DNA of 8,101 nt from Spirochaetaceae bacterium (lineage in GTDB: Bacteria > Spirochaetota > Spirochaetia > Treponematales > Breznakiellaceae): positions 1-8,101 of the forward strand of contig JAIRXO010000049.1 in the NCBI GenBank assembly GCA_031268255.1, written 5' to 3'. The first letter of the stretch is position 1. Every line of letters starts with the position of its first letter. A program made the translations under genes and the position numbers. Shown here piece by piece: positions 1 through 6,521 of the stretch. The notes beneath the pieces are model-generated. The model was not told where the DNA came from and ran no database searches. It saw only the letters and a list, made by a program, of their open reading frames with translations.

Positions 1-92
1 GGCAGATGCCTGATGCGCCCTTAAAAAAAACAGTATCAGCGTCAGCTACACCCGGTGGTTCCGCCGCAGGTTCACCTGCGGCCATATCAGCG
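1..92. other. Non-coding left edge downstream of nrdJ
   Basis: I see no gene in these bases. They hold the extra copy of the nrdJ tail repeat, the hairpin at 63-82, and an A8 run at 23-30 that becomes U8 in the nrdJ transcript. The plus-strand open frame starting near position 6 is antisense to nrdJ, and its low-complexity start simply reads through the repeat. Confidence 0.6.
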
Positions 93-122
93 TCAGCTAC
101 ACCCGGTGGTTCCACCGCAGGT
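34..122. repeat. 51-bp-period tandem duplication of the nrdJ 3' end
   Basis: Positions 34-71 and 85-122 are two direct copies of a 38-bp sequence that differ at one base (63 G versus 114 A), offset by 51 bp. The right-hand copy contains the last nine sense codons of nrdJ (T-C-G-G-T-T-G-C-S) and its stop. The left-hand copy repeats the same codons in the same frame downstream of the stop, because 51 is a multiple of three. The copies are separated by a 13-bp spacer that forms part of a hairpin. This looks like a local duplication by slippage, or two copies of a short dispersed repeat that happens to include the gene end. The duplicated tail is not expected to be translated. Confidence 0.85.
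63..82. repeat. Perfect inverted repeat (hairpin) just downstream of nrdJ
   Basis: Positions 63-71 and 74-82 are exact reverse complements around a 2-base centre, so the RNA can form an 8-bp GC-rich stem with a 4-base loop. It starts 11 nt past the nrdJ stop codon in the direction of transcription. A run of eight U in that transcript follows at 30-23, but it is about 32 nt beyond the hairpin rather than adjacent. This is therefore not a textbook intrinsic terminator. It may still act as a 3' stabilising stem, or as a terminator together with the later U run. Confidence 0.55.
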
Positions 123-3100
123 GTCGCACTTCATGCAGGTTCCGTTGCGGACCAGGGTAAAGGAACCGCAGGCGGGACAGGGGTCCCCTTCGTAGCCTTT
201 GACCCGCGCCTGGGCTATCCTGGCGGCTTGTTCCGGGTCTTCGCCAATCTGGCCGGGGCTTTCCGGCGCGGACGCGTTTTTCGGTGCGCCGCGTTCGGGG
301 GCGCGCTCTCCGGTGTTTTCCCCGTTGTGGGGCTTGAAGCCGGCGCTTACTTTTCCGTGGGCCCGGATGTTTTTTTGCGGGGGCTCTTCGGTTTTGGTTC
401 CGGTGGCAAGGAGGTCCTCTGGTTTTATCTGGCCGAGTTCGGTTCTCTTGAGGTAGCTTATGGCCAAATCCCTGAATATGTAATCAATGACGCTGGTGGC
501 CATCTTTACATAATCGTGGCCCTGGACCATGCCGTTAGGCTCAAAACGGCTGAATGTAAAGGCGTCCACATATTCTTCGAGGGGGACTCCGTACTGGAGG
601 CCCAGAGAAACGGCAATGGCAAAGCTGTTGAGGAGGCTCCTGAACGCCGCGCCTTCCTTGTGCATGTCGAGGAATATTTCGCCTAACGCTCCGTCGTCGT
701 ATTCTCCGGTGCGTATGAATATCGAATGGCCGCCTATTTTTGCCTTTTGGGTATACCCGGCCCTCCGGTTTGGCAGGGGGAGCCTTATGCCCCGCATCTT
801 GTTCTTTCCGGCGGAAATTTCCGGCGGGCGGGGGGCGGCGTTCATGTCCCGCTGTACCTGGAGTATGGTATCCGCAAGGGGGTCCATGCCAGGGGCAAAG
901 GACGAGAGGGGCTGGGAGAGTTTTGAGCCGTCCCGGTACAGGGCGACTGCCTTGAGGGCGCTCTTCCAGGCCAGCATATAGGCGCCTTTTACATCTTCGT
1001 AGGTGGCGCTGTTGGGCATATTGATTGTTTTGGAAATGGCGCCTGAAATAAAGGGCTGCACCGCCGCCATCATGCCTACATGGGCGGGCCAGGGTATGGA
1101 GCGGCGGCCATTTTTTCCTGATGGTGTGGCGGTGTCAAAAACCGGAAGATCTTCGGTCTTGAGGAAGGGGGCTCCCTCAAGGCCCATGGTTCCGCAGGCG
1201 TAAAGTTCGGCGGCGGCTATGTCATCCCCGCTGTAGCCGAGATGACGGAGGAGGCTGAGACCGGGAAGGGACCAGGTCGCTTCGGGGATGTGGAAATGTT
1301 TTTCCATGAGTTCACTGCCCAATATCCAGGGGCTGAACACTCCCTCAAGGCTTATGGCGTTTTCCAGCGCGGCCTCTGCCGTGTCCAGCGCGGCAGGAGT
1401 AAAGCCCTTGGCCGCGAGGGACTCAAGTGAAATTCCCGGCGCGTCTTTCAGGGTTTTGCGGCCTGTGGCATAGGCGATGATGGCGTCTATTTCGTCTTTC
1501 GTATAACCCAGGGTCTTGAGGGCCGGCGGAACGGACTGGTTGATAATTTTAAAGTAGCCGCCTCCGGCAAGTTTTTTGAATTTGACCAGGGCAAAGTCAG
1601 GTTCCACTCCGGTGGTGTCGCAGTCCATAAGGAGGCCTATGGTGCCTGTGGGGGCTATGGCGCTGACCTGGGCATTTCTGAAACCGTGGGCCATTCCCAG
1701 TTCCAGGGCTTCGTCCCAGACTTTCCGGGCCGCGTCAAGAAGCTCAGGCGGGCAGTGTTTTGGGTCTATGCCCAGGGGCGCGGTGTGGAGCCCCTCGTAT
1801 TCGGACGCGGCGGCGCGGAATGCCGCCCGGCGGTGGTTGCGTATAACGGCGAGCATGCTGTCCCTGTTTTCGGCATAGTGGACAAAGGGCCCCAGGGCCC
1901 CTGCCATGCGGGCCGACTGTGCATAGGCTTCGCCGGTGAGTACGGAAGAAAGGGCCCCGGCCACGGTGCGGCCCGCTTCAGAATCATAGGCAAGGCCCAT
2001 GACCATAAGGAGGGTTCCAAGATTGGCGTAGCCAAGGCCCAGGGTACGGTATTCATAGGAAAGTTCGGCGATTTTTGGGGCCGGAAACTGGGCCATGACC
2101 ACTGAGATTTCCAGCACCGTGGTCCAGACCCGGACGGCGTGGCGGTACGCGTTTATGTCAAAAAACCCCCTCTGGCGGTCATAAAAGGCCGAAAGATTAA
2201 CCGAGGCAAGATTACAGGCTGTATCGTCAAGGAACATATATTCGGATCAGGGATTGGAGGCCCGTATCTCGCCGCCGGCCGGGCAGGTATGCCAGTCGTT
2301 GATGGTGGTATGGTACTGGAGGCCCGGGTCGGCGCACTGCCAGGCGGAACGGGCAATCTGGTCCCAGAGCGCGCGGGCCTTGACGCTTGTATATTTCTTT
2401 TCGTTTATGCGGTCCCTGAGCTTCCAGATGGCATCGTCAAGTACGGCCTGTATAAATTCATCGGTAACCCTGAGACTGTTGTTGGAGGACTGGCCCGAAA
2501 CGGTGTTATACGCTTCGTCATCCCAGGCTGTGGAAAACACCGCGGGGTTCACCGAATCGTCGCCCTGTTCCATGCGGCGGAGAAGCTGGTAGATATAGGC
2601 CGGCGGTATGCGGTCGCCGAGAGCGCCCCGGAGCGCCTTTGCCAGCTCATGATTCATCCGGGCGTTAAAGCGGTCGGCCTCAGGACCCCTGAACGCGGAA
2701 ACGGCCCGCTTGATGGCGTCGAGATTTTTCTTTACCACCTCGGAGCCGGTAACCATGGAGGCCACCTTGTGCTCTTCTTCGGCTTTCCAGGCTATGTACT
2801 TTTCAACATCAGGATGGTCGGCGTCAAGAGTAACCATCTTGGCCGCCCGCCGGGTGGTTCCCCCGCTTTTGATAGCCGAGGCTGAACGGTCGCCGATTTT
2901 AAGGAAAGAAAGGAGCCCCGAAGAAACGCCGCCCCCGGAAAGTTTTTCTTCCGCCGCCCTGATGCGGGAAAAATTCGACCCCGTGCCCGAACCGTACTTA
3001 AAGAGCCTGGCCTCACGGGTTACCAGGTCCATGATGCCCCCTTCGTTTACCAGGTCGTCTTCTACGGAAAGGATGAAACACGCGTGGGGCTGGGGCCGCT

Positions 3101-3665
3101 TGTATGACGAATCTGATTTTACCAGCGTACCCGTGGCGGGATCAAAATAGTAATGCCCCTGGGCCGGGCCGTCTATGCCGTAGACCGCGTAAAGCCCTGT
3201 GTTAAACCACTGGGGACTGTTGGGGGCGCCCATCTGGCGGGCCAGCATATAGCAGATTTCGTCGTAAAAGGCCCGCTCATCCGCCCCGCTGTCGAAGTAA
3301 GCATTTTGGCGGCCCCAGTCCATCCAGGTATAGGCCAGCCTGTGGAAAACCTGGCGGGCGTCATGTTCAGCCCCGTCCTCGGGGAGACGGTCGCCGGGGT
3401 CAGGGGACTTTTTGCCGCCTTTTGCGCCGGAAACGGCCCATTCCTTCCAGGCGTAAATCCTGTCCGCGGGCACTCCGGCCTTGCGGAAGTACTTTTGGGC
3501 CAGAATATCGACGGCTATCTGGCTCCAGGAAGCCGGCGCGACAGCGGTTTCTTCGGAAAATATGACCTTTCCGTCAGGATTGCGGATTTCACTTTTTCGT
3601 TTTTCCCAGATTATATCTTTATACGGACCTTCCCCATCCCTGGTAAACAGCCGTTCTATTTTCAC
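93..3665 (-). CDS. nrdJ: Class II (adenosylcobalamin-dependent) ribonucleotide reductase with in-frame UGA at the catalytic Cys codon; putative selenoprotein
   Basis: The product reduces ribonucleotides to deoxyribonucleotides in the cytoplasm, using a radical made from adenosylcobalamin. The frame has 1190 codons, typical of the long NrdJ form. Recognisable in order: NSPQWFNTGL (149-158); first redox Cys in PHACFILS (C196); the Gly-rich GSGTGSNFS (226-233); SNP-UGA-SEY (471-476); TAC with the second redox Cys (C484); APTGTIG (671-677); ISKTINMPN (about 877-885); a TSCPD-type domain (about 962-1076); a low-complexity linker; and a Cys-rich tail (C1163, C1166, C1177, C1180, C1183, C1189) that fits the family's shuttle or zinc-ribbon end. 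Codon 473 is UGA where the family has the thiyl-radical Cys. Both flanks are in one frame with no other lesion. The start is GTG, chosen for a strong SD (GGAGGGG) 5 nt upstream and the family-like MKI start. If UGA is read as stop, the products are 472 aa and, from the next ATG (2237), 714 aa; neither carries the catalytic residue. Alternatives are a recent pseudogene or a base-call error. Confidence 0.93.
2197..2230 (-). promoter_or_regulatory. Candidate bacterial SECIS hairpin downstream of the nrdJ UGA
   Basis: In the nrdJ mRNA, GAUACA (2225-2220) can pair with UGU-A-AUC (2216-2210), leaving one bulged A and a 3-base apical loop GCC that begins with G. The loop starts 27 nt after the UGA. 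Bacterial SECIS elements as generally described sit within the coding region about 16-37 nt after the UGA and have a G among the first two loop bases, so position and loop fit. A lower helix can form between 2230-2226 and 2201-2197, with one G-U pair and an eight-base bulge. The stem is short and AU-rich, and it lies in a highly conserved coding stretch, so it could be fortuitous. Confidence is low. Confidence 0.3.
2247..2249 (-). other. In-frame UGA at the thiyl-radical cysteine position (candidate selenocysteine codon 473)
   Basis: Reading the minus strand, the codons around this site give R-A-S-N-P-UGA-S-E-Y-M-F-L-D-D-T-A-C. In class II reductases this stretch is normally SNPCSEY, and the Cys corresponds to E. 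coli NrdA C439. The Asn two residues before and the Glu two residues after, the partners of that Cys in the active site, are both present. The next ATG (2237-2235) is only four codons on and has no purine-rich Shine-Dalgarno sequence before it, so efficient restart is not expected. UGA is used as an ordinary stop elsewhere in the window. Recoding to selenocysteine is the inference that fits best, but a one-base change from TGC or TGT, or a read error, would look the same. Confidence 0.65.
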
Positions 3666-3670
3666 CTGAA

Positions 3671-3677
3671 CCCCTCC
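3671..3677 (-). promoter_or_regulatory. Shine-Dalgarno sequence of nrdJ
   Basis: The minus strand reads GGAGGGG, then TTCAG, then GTG at 3665-3663. This strong ribosome-binding site at normal spacing decides the GTG start, although the frame stays open further upstream. Confidence 0.8.
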
Positions 3678-3750
3678 GGATTTTTGTACTTCCCGGATTG
3701 AGCTTGTCAGGCAGCGAAAAGTTCGTTGTTTGACAAATATACAACCGGAA

Positions 3751-3780
3751 ATTCCCTGACAACCGGTGTTGCCAGGGAAT
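3751..3780. repeat. 30-bp near-perfect inverted repeat in the nrdJ / glycosyltransferase intergenic region; possible operator
   Basis: Arms ATTCCCTG (3751-3758) and CAGGGAAT (3773-3780) are exact reverse complements. Inside them CAAC (3760-3763) pairs with GTTG (3768-3771), with one A/C mismatch between the two helices and a 4-base centre CGGT. It lies about 86-115 bp upstream of the nrdJ start and about 150 bp upstream of the glycosyltransferase. An 8-bp direct repeat (ACAACCGG) occurs at 3741-3748 and inside the palindrome at 3759-3766. A weak minus-strand promoter can be drawn as TTGTCA (3762-3757) and TATATT (3741-3736), but the 15-bp spacer is short; its -35 would overlap the palindrome, as a repressor site would. 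No U run follows on either side, so it is not an intrinsic terminator. I do not recognise it as an NrdR box or a cobalamin riboswitch. Confidence 0.5.
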
Positions 3781-3894
3781 AATCCCCTCCCAGATCACTA
3801 TACCTGTAGCGGAATGCATCTATACCATACACCATATAAAGGGGATACGCAAGGGGAAAAGCATAATTTTTTGGAAAAAGAAGGCGCTTTTCGC

Positions 3895-3923
3895 TTGTCC
3901 GGTAAAGTCCCCTGGGGTACAAT
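3895..3923 (+). promoter_or_regulatory. Sigma70-like promoter of the glycosyltransferase operon
   Basis: TTGTCC (3895-3900) and TACAAT (3918-3923) are separated by exactly 17 bp and match the -35 and -10 consensus in 4 of 6 and 5 of 6 positions. A start site about 7 bp past the -10 box would fall near 3930, only about 3 nt before the ATG at 3933. The transcript would then have almost no 5' leader, which agrees with the absence of a Shine-Dalgarno sequence before that ATG. Confidence 0.6.
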
Positions 3924-3932
3924 GTTTGTAAG

Positions 3933-5345
3933 ATGCGTATAGCGTTAATTCATTATCATCTGCACCGCGGCGGGGTAACAAGCGTACTGAGCCACCAGGC
4001 CCTTGCCCTTGGAGAGGCGGGGGATGATGTGCTGGTCATAAGCGGGGAAGGAGGGGAGAACTTTTCCTTTCCCCGGGTCTGTCTGGAAGAACTCCGCTAT
4101 GACAGCCGCCGCGAGGGTTCTCCTCCTTCCGTCCAGGACGCATCCTTTCTCGCGAAAAAAATACTCCGCGTCATGGAAGCCCGCTGGGGAGCTCCCGCCG
4201 ATGTGGTCCATGTGCACAATCCCCTTATACAAAAGAATTCCCTGCTTTTGCCGGCGCTGCATATACTTAACCGGCAGGGCATAAAGCTCCTGCTCCAGAA
4301 CCATGATCTTGCCGAGGATTTCAGGCCCGATGTATACATAGGACAGGGGGATTATCCTGAGGACTGCCATTACGGGGTGATCAACAGCAGGGATTATTCC
4401 TTTCTCCGCCGCGCCGGACTTTCGGCAGAAGGGCTTCATCTTATACCCAATGAGGTTGTTCCCCTTGAGGTTGAACCGGGATGGGAACGAGACCTGTACC
4501 TTTATCCGGTGCGGGCCATACGGAGAAAGAATCTGGGCGAGGCGCTGCTGCTCTCCTGTTTTATTCCCCAGGGGAAAACCATTGCCGTTACGCTGCCCCC
4601 GACAACAGGCAGGGACGAAGGAACCTACATTCACTGGAAAACCCTTGCAAAAAGCCTTAATCTTCCGGTGGAATTTGACGCCGGGGTCAACGGCAGTTTT
4701 GCGGCCCTGATGAGCCGTTCCCTCTCGGTCATTACCACCTCGGTCAAGGAAGGCTTTGGGTTTTCTTTTCTCGAACCCTGGACCGCCTTCAGGTCTGTTA
4801 TGGGAAGGCGCCTTGATTATGTGTGCAGGGATTTTGAAGCATCGGGGGTTTCGTTTAACTCCCTGTATACTTCCCTTGCCATTCCCATGGTGTATCTGCC
4901 CGAACTGACGCTGAAAAAAAAGATGGAGACGGCCCTTGAGACTACCTGCCGGGCCTTTGCCCTCGCGGTCCCGCCCTACCTGTCAACGATGCTCTTTGAC
5001 GATATTGCCTCACGGGACAACTTTGATTTTGGCCGCCTTGATGAGGAACTCCAGACCGGCATCATTCAGACTATCGCGGCAAACCGTTCCGCCCGGCAGG
5101 ACCTTGTTGACATCAATCCCTTTCTCAGGCAGCTTGCCGATTGGGAGGAGGACGCGGAACTGATACGGTACAACAGGGAAAGAATTCTTGAATCCTACGG
5201 GCGGGAAAAAATAGTCTCTGATCTGCGGGAAACTTACCGCGTGGTGATGGAGACCAATGTAACCCATAAACTTTCGCGCAGCGTGCTCCTCGAACTGTAC
5301 CTTGATCCCCTTAAACTTTCCCTGATTGGAATAGGCCATGACTAA
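3933..5345 (+). CDS. GT-B fold glycosyltransferase (family 4-like)
   Basis: The 470-residue protein is a probable cytoplasmic glycosyltransferase that moves a sugar from a nucleotide-sugar donor; donor and acceptor cannot be read from the sequence. The start MRIALIHYHLHRGGV (1-15) is the usual first strand plus Gly-rich turn of the N-terminal Rossmann domain. VVHVHNP (91-97) and NHDLAEDFRP (123-132) are typical of this half. In the C-terminal domain, R194 to K199-N200 resembles the phosphate-binding R...KN motif, and E273-GFGFSFL-E281 is a clear EX7E motif of retaining GT4-type enzymes. About 140 residues follow, mostly helical in character, making it longer than many GT4 proteins. There is no signal peptide or membrane segment. 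The ATG is chosen because homologous enzymes start this way, although no Shine-Dalgarno precedes it and the promoter lies immediately upstream. The stop overlaps the next gene by 8 nt, so the two are probably co-translated. The fold is confident, the substrate unknown. Confidence 0.82.
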   Translation: MRIALIHYHLHRGGVTSVLSHQALALGEAGDDVLVISGEGGENFSFPRVCLEELRYDSRREGSPPSVQDASFLAKKILRVMEARWGAPADVVHVHNPLIQKNSLLLPALHILNRQGIKLLLQNHDLAEDFRPDVYIGQGDYPEDCHYGVINSRDYSFLRRAGLSAEGLHLIPNEVVPLEVEPGWERDLYLYPVRAIRRKNLGEALLLSCFIPQGKTIAVTLPPTTGRDEGTYIHWKTLAKSLNLPVEFDAGVNGSFAALMSRSLSVITTSVKEGFGFSFLEPWTAFRSVMGRRLDYVCRDFEASGVSFNSLYTSLAIPMVYLPELTLKKKMETALETTCRAFALAVPPYLSTMLFDDIASRDNFDFGRLDEELQTGIIQTIAANRSARQDLVDINPFLRQLADWEEDAELIRYNRERILESYGREKIVSDLRETYRVVMETNVTHKLSRSVLLELYLDPLKLSLIGIGHD

Positions 5346-6273
5346 TGTTGAAAGGCGGCGCTGCCTGGCCCTGATACGGGAACAGTCCCCGCCCCTGGAA
5401 CCGCTCTTGCCTCCGGCTCTGCCCCGGCGTTTTACCGCGAGAATTTTCCCCGGTGAACGCGATGCCGGAAACGGCGCCGGTTTTATGCCGGGCATACGGG
5501 CGGCGCTCTTTGATGTGTACGGAACGCTTTTTTGTTCGTCCGCCGGGGACATAAATGAAAATACCGGCGGGGCGGCCATATCCGGGAGGAACCTTGACGC
5601 CCTGGCCGGGGCATACACGGACTCGGCTTCCGGGGCATGCCTTGTCTCCTATTTCCGCGAGGCTGTCCGTGAATATCACAGCCGGTCAGAAGCCGCCCAT
5701 CCTGAAATATGTGTTGAGGAAATCTGGGAGCGGTTTCCCGGACGGAAAATCTCCGGGGAAGAACTTGCCCTCCGTTATGAACTCGCGGCAAATCCTGTGT
5801 ACCCCATGCCCGGCGCGTCCGGCCTCCTTTCTTCCCTGAAGGCGGCGGGTCTCGTTCTGGGCATTGTTTCAAACGCCCAGTTTTATACGCCCCTTCTTTT
5901 TGAAGCCCTCCTCGGCGGGACGCCGGAAGAGCTTGGGTTTTCTCCTGAAATGACAATTTATTCGTATCGTGAGGGAGAGGCAAAGCCGTCGCCGGTTTTG
6001 TTTGAAAAAGCCCTCTGTGCCTTAAAAAGACAGGGCATCAGGGCCGATGAAACCGTATACCTGGGGAATGACATGGGCAATGACATATACGCCGCTGGGC
6101 AGGCGGGATTCAGGACCGTGCTTTTTGCCGGGGACAGGCGTTCCCTCAGGCTCAGGGAGAATGAGAGCCGTATTTCCCGGCTGCTCCCCGGCGCCGTGGT
6201 TTTTAGTCTTGCTGATTTCGAACAACTTCTAAGGGGAGGCTCTTTTTCTGCCGATACTGAAACAGGAGCATAA
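5338..6273 (+). CDS. HAD-superfamily hydrolase
   Basis: The 311-residue protein has all four HAD motifs: motif I DVYGT with nucleophile D59 and Tyr at position 61; motif II S178-N179 in GIVSNAQ; motif III K216 in EAKPSP; motif IV GNDMGND with D245 and D249. The region between motifs I and II (about 75-160) would be an alpha-helical C1 cap. The family hydrolyses phosphate esters or haloacids; the exact substrate is not evident, and phosphatase activity is likelier. The ATG at 5338 overlaps the glycosyltransferase stop (ATGACTAA) with a weak TGGA upstream, favouring translational coupling. That start gives an unusual 50-residue Pro- and Arg-rich N-terminal extension before the fold. An internal ATG at 5485 would give a standard HAD but has no ribosome-binding site. 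The context suggests a role linked to the glycosyltransferase, perhaps on a sugar phosphate, but this is only inference. Confidence 0.85.
   Translation: MTNVERRRCLALIREQSPPLEPLLPPALPRRFTARIFPGERDAGNGAGFMPGIRAALFDVYGTLFCSSAGDINENTGGAAISGRNLDALAGAYTDSASGACLVSYFREAVREYHSRSEAAHPEICVEEIWERFPGRKISGEELALRYELAANPVYPMPGASGLLSSLKAAGLVLGIVSNAQFYTPLLFEALLGGTPEELGFSPEMTIYSYREGEAKPSPVLFEKALCALKRQGIRADETVYLGNDMGNDIYAAGQAGFRTVLFAGDRRSLRLRENESRISRLLPGAVVFSLADFEQLLRGGSFSADTETGA
6264..6268 (+). promoter_or_regulatory. Shine-Dalgarno sequence supporting a TTG start
   Basis: AGGAG lies 7 nt before TTG (6276-6278), inside the end of the HAD gene. It supports the TTG as the true start of the small membrane protein. 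Confidence 0.7.
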
Positions 6274-6275
6274 TC

Positions 6276-6521
6276 TTGTTTTCATCCGAATTATTCCGTC
6301 TTGTAAGGCAGGTGGTTCTTTCCTGGCAGGTCATCGGAGTGACGGTGGTCCTGATTGTCTATTTGGCTCTGGTTTTCTATGTGGCCCGTATCTACCACAA
6401 GCCCAGACGCTACAGTTTTCAGCCGCCAAAAAAGGCGGGAAAACGCGCCGGAGCGGCCCCAGGCGGGGCGGTTCAGGTTACCGGAGACGAGGAAGAGGAC
6501 CTCAGCCTCGAAGAAGGCTGA
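6276..6521 (+). CDS. Small single-pass membrane protein of unknown function
   Basis: This 81-residue protein starts at TTG, backed by AGGAG 7 nt upstream, and begins 2 nt after the HAD stop, so it is probably the last gene of the same operon. Residues about 17-37 (WQVIGVTVVLIVYLALVFYVA) form one strong transmembrane helix. It is followed by a basic stretch (HKPRR, then KKAGKR), which by the positive-inside rule places the C-terminus in the cytoplasm. The tail is Gly/Ala-rich and ends in an acidic cluster (DEEED, residues 71-75). I do not recognise a family. The last 49 bp overlap the tail of the convergent recQ gene. Function is unknown; it could anchor or regulate a partner at the membrane. 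Confidence 0.7.
   Translation: MFSSELFRLVRQVVLSWQVIGVTVVLIVYLALVFYVARIYHKPRRYSFQPPKKAGKRAGAAPGGAVQVTGDEEEDLSLEEG

Larger units (their letters stand above)
3666..3932. other. Divergent intergenic region (nrdJ / glycosyltransferase)
   Basis: These 267 bp are more AT-rich than the flanking genes and separate two divergently transcribed genes. They carry the nrdJ Shine-Dalgarno sequence, the 3751-3780 palindrome and the promoter at 3895-3923. A 71-codon minus-strand frame (3922-3707) is possible, but it has a TTG start, no ribosome-binding site and runs through the palindrome, so I treat it as non-coding. I see no riboswitch-like conserved core. Confidence 0.6.

Noticed and set aside
21..95. Sec-rich extended NrdJ tail: every in-frame stop from 95 down to 36 is UGA (five of them) before a UAA at 23-21
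   Set aside because: The family normally ends with CGGTTGCS at the first of these UGAs. The later UGAs come partly from the 51-bp duplication, and no individual SECIS is apparent.
6..686. 226-codon plus-strand open frame
   Set aside because: It is antisense to the nrdJ 3' end, low in complexity and without domain similarity. GC-rich coding sequence often leaves the opposite strand open.
2139..2885. 248-codon plus-strand open frame across the nrdJ UGA site
   Set aside because: It is antisense to a clearly conserved reductase and has no recognisable motifs.
93..3665. Whole-genome UGA reassignment (to Cys or Trp)
   Set aside because: nrdJ, the small membrane gene and recQ all appear to end at UGA in this window, and Cys and Trp use their normal codons throughout.
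3707..3922. 71-codon minus-strand frame upstream of nrdJ
   Set aside because: TTG start, no ribosome-binding site, reads through the palindrome, and no recognisable family.
3666..3932. Cobalamin riboswitch or NrdR box upstream of nrdJ
   Set aside because: Expected for some nrdJ genes, but I could not find the conserved B12-box core or the NrdR consensus on either strand.
3945..4634. 229-codon minus-strand open frame
   Set aside because: It is a shadow of the glycosyltransferase gene with no motif of its own.
6423..6438. CCGCC-A6-GGCGG hairpin as a terminator
   Set aside because: The A (or U) run is in the loop rather than after the stem, and it lies inside the small membrane gene.
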